From Doris montereyensis (taxonomy: Eukaryota; Mollusca; Gastropoda; Nudibranchia; Dorididae): a DNA stretch of 64,000 nucleotides. The DNA lies in contig JAXRKP010000407.1 in the NCBI GenBank assembly GCA_037039925.1, positions 241,001 to 305,000 on the forward strand, given 5' to 3'. A program made the translations under genes and the position numbers. Positions 58,566-64,000 of this stretch are shown here, piece by piece (the stretch's first letter is position 1; every line of letters starts with the position of its first letter). The notes beneath the pieces were generated by a model, which was given only the letters and a program-made list of their open reading frames with translations, did not search any database and was not told the DNA's origin.

Positions 58566-59590
58566 CGTATGAAAAGAAATTCATCATAGCCTAAAACAGA
58601 TTTGTGAAAAAAAAAGGAAAAAATGCGGGGAAGTGGGCTGTGAATGGGAAAGTTATGTGTAAAATCTGAAAGCCTCTCCTCACACCTATGACATGACCCC
58701 TATAGCAATATACAAAATTTCATTTACTTTCTTTTTCCACATCTTAGATAGAACACAGATCAGGACACCAAAAAGATGAGGCAGTTTAGGGACAAGAGGG
58801 GACGCAGGGACGGCGGGGGGGGGTGAGAAAAAGGACATTGTTTTTACTCACAACTCGAGAGCAAGGACGCATTTTGGTTATGATAGCTTTGCATTAGGCC
58901 TACTGAATCTTGCACGCCTGACATATATAATTAATAACTCACGTTCAATTCAATTTATGCAAATTACATCACATTTTTTTCTGTGTTAAAACAGATTTGT
59001 AAATAAAAAAATTTTCACGTTAGGATTGAACTTGTGTTTGGTATTTTATCTTATTTCATTTTATTTTAAACAAAATCTTATTTCATTGTATCTTATCTTA
59101 TTTTATTTTATTTTATCTTATGTCATTTTATTTATTTTATTTTACTTCATTTTATTTCAATTAATTTTTTTAACCATTGTTTTCCTTTTTCTTTTTCTTC
59201 TTATTTTTATGTTTCTTAATACATTTTGTCTTGTCGTTTATAAAACCTATAAACATTTGTATTAAAATATTAATGCAAGCAAGTACACTTCGTTGACAAA
59301 TGAAGAGACTTTCGAAAAGCGAATGTAAATTATTAAACTGGTTAAAGTTAAGTTTGTATCGTAAATAGGATACGCATGAACGTAAACTATGGTTGATGGT
59401 ATTATATTAATATGCGATTTTGAAAATGAAAACTAAAGTGTGAAAATACGAAAAGCAAAATTATATTTAAAATAAGGAAAAATCTATCGTACAGAATAAT
59501 AGAAGAATTGATTTTTCTTCAAAAGTCATCAGAATGATGCAGACATTTACATGATAGCAATAAGATAATTTGAAAGTGAAGTGTAACATT
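58566..59590. other. Intergenic stretch, low complexity
   Basis: It holds a G-run near 58815 and a ttttatttcat-type T-rich tract at 59040-59165. No gene was recognised. Confidence 0.5.
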
Positions 59591-59850
59591 AGTTTATAGT
59601 AAGGAGTGTTCAGTAAAAGGGCACCGTGCAAGATGCAAGCAGATGTCGCTCTTTCTTCTTTTGGGTCGCGTTCAGTTATCGATTGTCTTGCGTTCTATCA
59701 TTCTGATTGGCTAAACACCAACTTCTCTTCAAATGCTTGAAACAAGATGGCGTTTTTGGAAGCCACCAATCAGGTTGTGAAAACGCAGGGCATTTTGGAA
59801 GGCAACTGGTGACTAAAGGGTACCCAGATTCACCACTGATGTGAAATTAA
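59590..59850 (+). promoter_or_regulatory. Candidate promoter-like patch with CCAAT and ATGGCG motifs
   Basis: A less AT-rich patch containing tctgattggctaaac (CCAAT box in reverse) and aacaagatggcgttt at about 59745, a YY1-like AAGATGGCG site often found at transcription or translation starts. The ATG opens MAFLEATNQVVKTQGILEGN and a stop; the frame could be cut at ccaatcag|gttgtg. No downstream exon was found. Confidence 0.2.
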
Positions 59851-59855
59851 GAAGA

Positions 59856-59856
<1 letters not shown>

Positions 59857-59932
<76 letters not shown>
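59857..59932. repeat. (AT)n microsatellite
   Basis: About 75 bases of alternating TA, about 330 bases past the stop of the EF-hand gene on its 3' side. Confidence 0.97.
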
Positions 59933-59934
<2 letters not shown>

Positions 59935-60263
59935 CCTCAGTGGAACAGAAAAAGACACTGTGTTTTTTTCTCCATATAGTCCACCTCTTATATACAAAAA
60001 AACCCCAAAAAAAAAAACAAGAAAACGAAGACAGTAGGAGAGAAAACAATGAACAAATGTGAAATTTAGAACGCAAGGAGTTGAAGGCTGCGCATAGTAC
60101 GGCGCATATCACCTGAACCCACTGAACCCATGGAACCCACTGAATCCTTCACCATTGGTGAAATAAATGACTATGAATGCAGACCAGGCTTTATATAAAA
60201 CGTAATGAACGGATAGCTTGGATTGGTCAATGGTGAGTGGATGGCTTACGTCTCCTGACTTTA

Positions 60264-60301
60264 CTACTTTTCTGATGACTCAAGCCATATTTTGATGAAT
60301 T
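60264..60301 (-). CDS. EF-hand gene terminal exon, 38 bases
   Basis: A short last exon after ttatttccag. It completes the loop Glu (split G|AA) and reads FIKIWLESSEK followed by TAG at 60266-60264. The Glu-Phe after NYE is exactly what an EF-hand 4 needs, which supports so short an exon. Confidence 0.85.
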
Positions 60302-60588
60302 CTGGAAATAAGACAAAAACAGGAGATTTCAATGAATTATGAAAATAAATTAGACAGGGCAGCAACAAGAAAGATTGTTCGAGAAGAAGAGTCAATGGGA
60401 AAGGTGAACAGATAAGCCTGTTATAATATATAAAGGGATAGCTCAGGTAATAGAGAAAAAAATAAAGAGATAAACACTAAACCAAATTAAATAAACAGAC
60501 ATATACATAAATAAATAGATATAAAGATATATAAACAGAGACACCAATAGACAGACAGATAAATAAATAGATAGACAGATATATATAT

Positions 60589-60643
<55 letters not shown>

Positions 60644-60646
60644 TAT

Positions 60647-60695
<49 letters not shown>

Positions 60696-60706
60696 GGGAT
60701 ATATAT

Positions 60707-60737
<31 letters not shown>

Positions 60738-62309
60738 TATAGATAGATATATAGATAGACACACAGGCAGACAGACAAACATGTAGATAGATAGATGAAT
60801 AGATAGATAATATATAAATAAATAAATAGATAAATAGATAAATAGATAAATCGATAAATAAATAGAATGAAGTTTGTTTTCATTTGAAGAATGTTTACCA
60901 AAAATGACGTTTTTGGAGTAGAATTTTTATTCACCTTGAAGTCCCCGTTTAAGGATCGAAGTACTGACTCAATCCAATATCGTATACTGACTCAATCCAA
61001 TATCGTATATTATATATATATATATATTATATATATATATATAATATTATTTGGCGTGTCGTTACCTTCATAGTTAATTTTGCCATCCTTGTCCACGTCG
61101 GCTCTCTCTCATCATGTCAGTGAGCTCCTTGTCGCTCAGCGGCTCTCCGAGGTTCTTCATGGCAGTCCGCAGTTCTTTGGCATCGATCACTCCGTCACCG
61201 TTTTGATCAAATACCTGGCAGAGACAGACAAAGTTGATGAAAATACATTAAATGTAGCTTGATATAATATATAATAAGTTTCTATATAATCATTATAGAT
61301 GGTAATATGTTTCTTCATTTATCTCGAGGGTTTGGGCGAGAGGAGAGGTATAGATTAGACCTTTTCCTAACCTTGAATGATGTAGTGAACATTTTACTTG
61401 CTTTACAATCTGCAAACCCTTTCTTCATAATAATCTTTGTTAAAAAGTGGACGTCAAGAAGGCAATACTTGAATAGATGGGTGTAATAAAAAAATGTTCT
61501 GTGTAAGAAAATCAAAAACAGTAACTCATTTACAACTCCCTATGCATGGACTGTGAATAACGACACAAATGATGATGTCCTTCAAGATGATAATAACGCA
61601 AGCATTGAATTCATTTCCCAAATCCATACACTTAGTCATCGACTAGATGCCAGGTGGTGATCGTTTGGATTATAATATTATTCTAAGACAAGATCCACCA
61701 AGAAGCGACGAAACGCAAGGAGATCAACAATATCTACATCACGTATTGTGTCCACACTGTCTGGTTTAACAAACTAAACATAATTTTTTCCAACCTCGAG
61801 CATTCCAAAAAAGAAAACAACACAACAGAATGGAAATAGAGATACCTAGTCTCGGAAGTTTTCAGGGATGCCCAGAAAGAAGATTACGACGACACTTCAG
61901 CGGATGGGCCATGTGTAGTTCATAGGTAGGTCATAGGTAGGTTTAGGTAGGTCTTAGGTAGGTCATATTATGTAGGTTATATGTAGGTCGTAGGTAGGTC
62001 ATATGTAGGTTATATGTAGGTCATAGGTAGGTCATAGGTAGGTCTTAGGTAGGTCATAATATGTAGGATATATGTAGGTCGTAGGTAGGTCATATGTAGG
62101 CTATAGGTAGGTCATAAGTAGTCATAGGTAGGTCATATGTAGGTTAGAGGTAGGTCATACTTGGTCACCACTGGTAGCTACCATTACGGCACAACCTACC
62201 TGAAATGCCATCCTGATGGCTTTCTTCTGCTCCATTGGACTTTCCTCTGATCGCTTCATTTCGTCTTGCATAAAGGCTTTGAATTCTCGATATTCAATCT
62301 TCCCATTTC
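60264..62309 (-). CDS. Calmodulin-like EF-hand protein, last three exons (5' part outside window)
   Basis: On the minus strand three exons (62309-62200, 61214-61066, 60301-60264) encode the C-terminal half of a calmodulin-type Ca2+ sensor. The first gives the end of EF-hand 2 (NGKIEYREFKAFM). The second gives EF-hand 3 with loop DQNGDGVIDAKE and EF-hand 4 with loop DVDKDGKINYEE. The third gives the short tail EFIKIWLESSEK and TAG. Both complete loops keep the Asp/Asn/Glu ligands at positions 1, 3, 5 and 12 and the central Gly. The central linker (KRSEESPMEQKKAIRMAF) is longer and more charged than in calmodulin, so it is a calmodulin-like relative, not calmodulin itself. Introns are phase 1, 0 and 1. 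One extra base near 61101-61103 breaks EF-hand 4. The gene is convergent with VPS13B. Confidence 0.92.
60520..60870. repeat. (GATA)n array with ATATATAG interruptions
   Basis: Tetranucleotide gata/taga runs at 60594-60640 and 60650-60695, with aata/aaat variants at both ends. It lies inside the last intron of the EF-hand gene. Confidence 0.97.
61066..61214 (-). CDS. EF-hand gene exon (EF-hands 3 and 4), one frame break
   Basis: Acceptor tctgccag, donor gtaacg. It reads VFDQNGDGVIDAKELRTAMK, NLGEPLSDKELTDMMRE, then after one surplus base ADVDKDGKINYE. As written the frame runs into a stop; dropping one A within the GAGAGAG tract restores a standard EF-hand 4 and the phase-1 exit. Confidence 0.93.
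61918..62160. repeat. GTAGGT-rich tandem repeat in an EF-hand gene intron
   Basis: Irregular units of ggtaggtcatagg, taggtcatatg and taggttatatg, about 12-13 bases each, starting about 38 bases inside the intron from the 62200 exon. Confidence 0.9.
62200..62309 (-). CDS. EF-hand gene exon (end of EF-hand 2 and linker)
   Basis: Acceptor cattgcag, donor gtaggt on the minus strand; enters in phase 1 (split Gly codon) and leaves in phase 0 after 36 codons. It reads NGKIEYREFKAFMQDEMKRS and then EESPMEQKKAIRMAFQ, the second half of an EF loop, its exiting helix and the helix into EF-hand 3. Confidence 0.93.
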
Positions 62310-62414
62310 CTGCAATGAAATATTAAAGGATCATGTAGTGAAATCATAGTGTAATTTTGTTCTTATTATTTATTGAGCTCTGGTCGTTTGACTGTTGACT
62401 TTAATCAAGGCTTA

Positions 62415-62822
62415 TATGAATATGAATATGAATACGTATACGAATACGAATACGACTACGAATACGAATACGAATACGAATACGAATACGGATACGGATA
62501 TGAATATGAATATGAATATGATATGAATATGAATATGAATATGAATACGAATATGGCTATGACTGACTATGACTATGTCTATGACTATGACTATGACTAT
62601 GACTATGACTATGACTATGACTATGACTATGACTATGACTATGAATATGAATATGAATATGAATATGAATATGAATATGAATATAAATGTGAATATAAAT
62701 GAATATGAATATGAATGTGAATGTGAATGTAAATATGAATGTGAATGTGAATGTAAATATAAATGTGAATGTGAATGTGAATGTGAATGTGAATGTGAAT
62801 ATGATATGAATATGAATATGAG
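62415..62822. repeat. Hexamer array in phased sub-blocks
   Basis: Six-base units on one frame: gaatat, then gaatac, then gactat from about 62560, back to gaatat, then gaatgt. Each sub-block is homogeneous. It lies upstream of the EF-hand exon at 62200-62309, in the preceding intron. Confidence 0.95.
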
Positions 62823-63204
62823 CGACACCCAGCCTTTTATAGGCTCATTGTCATACTGATGTGTCTGGAGGAGAGTTTGCGTGCAACTTTCTTCCTCTTG
62901 TGTTTTCTCCTCTGCACTAAGGAGCGATTTTTCATGAAACGTAAAATGCTAGCTAGATGATATTTATTTTTCAAGTCCATGAAACGACTTCAAGCTTGAC
63001 TCACAGTATCGGATTTTTGACCTGTTGTTACACAGTTACATCCAAATAGCGTCACAGTTGGTAAATCAATGACACAATAGTAATTTAGTGTAAAAGGAAG
63101 AAAGTTCCATACTCAGTAGAATTCTGATTTTAAGGCATACGGCATAATGCTGTGGTAGTTTGCCATTGCTTTCTACGCCACCTTTACTTTCACAGTCTGA
63201 AAGA

Positions 63205-63320
63205 CCTGGCTACCTGGCTACTGGCTACCTGGCTACGTGGCTACCTGGTTACCTGGCTACCTGGCTACCTGGCTACCTGGCTACGTGGCTACCTGGCTAC
63301 CTGGCTACCTGGCTACCCAT
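63205..63320. repeat. GGCTACCT octamer array
   Basis: Units of ggctacct with some ggctacgt and ggttacct variants over about 115 bases, ending about 40 bases before the tRNA-like SINE head. Confidence 0.95.
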
Positions 63321-63357
63321 TTTGCTGTTGGGTCGACAGGAGGCCTAAAAAAATGTC

Positions 63358-63427
63358 TCCGGGCTGAGGATCGTACTCAGGCCTTGTGGATGGTAGTCAA
63401 CCGCCCTACCGACTGAGCTACCAGTAC
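63358..63427 (-). mobile_element. tRNA-derived SINE head, family D, copy 2
   Basis: The minus strand reads ggtagctcagtcggtagggc, ttgactaccatcc and gagtacgatcctcag, parallel to 22374-22447 over the whole length, followed by a T-rich tail. The stems are also imperfect. Confidence 0.75.
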
Positions 63428-63571
63428 TTCTTAGAGTAGCAACCATAAATTGATGACTCCTTGCTTTGAATTAAATACATGTGCCTCGCTCGTTTTAATA
63501 GTTCTTAAATCAACCCATGTATCCAATTATGGTGAAAAAAATTAAACGTCTTTTTCGTCATGACTTTAAAA

Positions 63572-63856
63572 CACTGTGTGGCGTCAGTGGTCGGAGTGGG
63601 GATCATGAAGTCCCGGGTTCGAATCCTGGCAATGCCAGGCCCGACGTCCTGTTCCATGGGACAGACGCTTAACACGTATTTCCCCACTCGGCACAAATGC
63701 AAAATGGGTTCAAGCACTAGAGTAAAATCCTACGTCAGACTAGCTTCCTGTCCAGGAGGTGATTATTATCACCTGCTCAGCTTCATGCTGTTGGAACTGG
63801 GATACATTCCGGCTCTATGGGCCATAACGGCCTTGGAGGAACTTTACTTTAAAACA
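63572..63856 (+). mobile_element. SINE family A, copy 8, head shortened
   Basis: The tRNA-like head is abbreviated (ggcgtcagtggtcggagtgg then directly ggatcatgaagtc), but the B box gggttcgaatcctgg is perfect and the body and tail are intact (ggccttggaggaactttact). Another copy appears to start at about 63940 and runs off the window. Confidence 0.9.
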
Positions 63857-63939
63857 TTATAATCTGAATTCTTTTGAACTCCCTGCATAACGTGAACTCT
63901 CGAGGCTGTCGATCAGTTAGCTTGGATCTAAAATTGGCA

Positions 63940-64000
63940 TAGCACGGTGTCAGTGACTTGTCGGTTAAAGCTATCGGATTTTGGATCGTGAGCTCGTCAG
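63940..64000 (+). mobile_element. SINE family A, start of a copy cut by the window end
   Basis: The sequence cggtgtcagtgacttgtcgg followed by ttggatcgtgag resembles a diverged family A head. Only about 60 bases are visible. Confidence 0.5.

Noticed and set aside
60443..60934. 163-residue Ile/Tyr/Leu/Ser open frame resembling a membrane protein
   Set aside because: Translation of the GATA array; the hydrophobic look is a by-product of ATA/TAT codons.
63560..63862. 100-codon open frame at the right end, and the similar one at 2892-3074
   Set aside because: Both are readings through SINE family A copies.

Overview
This is animal nuclear DNA, probably from a mollusc and most likely a gastropod. 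The evidence is GT-AG introns, an AT-rich background, dense microsatellites and minisatellites, several tRNA-derived SINE families, decayed non-LTR retrotransposons, and one large gene whose protein can be followed exon by exon against human VPS13B. I cannot name the species, and the mollusc placement is inferred from general character rather than from a diagnostic gene.

The left 45 kb is the 3' half of a plus-strand VPS13B (COH1) gene. I resolve 33 exons between 918 and 45389, about 6.7 kb of coding sequence or roughly 2,240 residues, ending at a TAA stop. They cover the end of the rod, the VPS13 adaptor-binding (VAB) region, the conserved C-terminal amphipathic/ATG2-like segment and the terminal PH-like segment. 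The N-terminal half lies upstream of the window. VPS13 proteins are bridge-like lipid-transfer proteins, and VPS13B works at the Golgi. Twelve exon-internal frame breaks are single-base shortfalls, nearly all in runs of one base, at sites where the peptide matches human VPS13B on both sides. This looks like residual consensus error of the assembly, not a pseudogene.

The right end (60264-62309) holds the last three exons of a minus-strand EF-hand, calmodulin-like gene. It is convergent with VPS13B, and its 5' exons lie beyond the window. The 15 kb between the two genes is mostly repeats: a 32-copy minisatellite of about 38 bp, long GA, AT, ACT, AAT and GATA arrays, SINE pieces, and one unassigned 133-codon ORF.

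Introns carry a 2.9 kb antisense LINE (9415-12300), three other LINE 3' fragments, at least three SINE families and many local tandem arrays. The most unusual structures are tandem arrays built from functional sequence: a 12-copy array that starts in the 3' end of a VPS13B exon and repeats its splice donor (26373-27010), a duplicated splice acceptor (4845-4986), a LINE ORF segment repeated seven times in exact 40-bp units (38661-38940), and SINEs with internal amplification or mixed heads. I found no new multi-gene system, no CRISPR array, no intact transposon and no rRNA gene.
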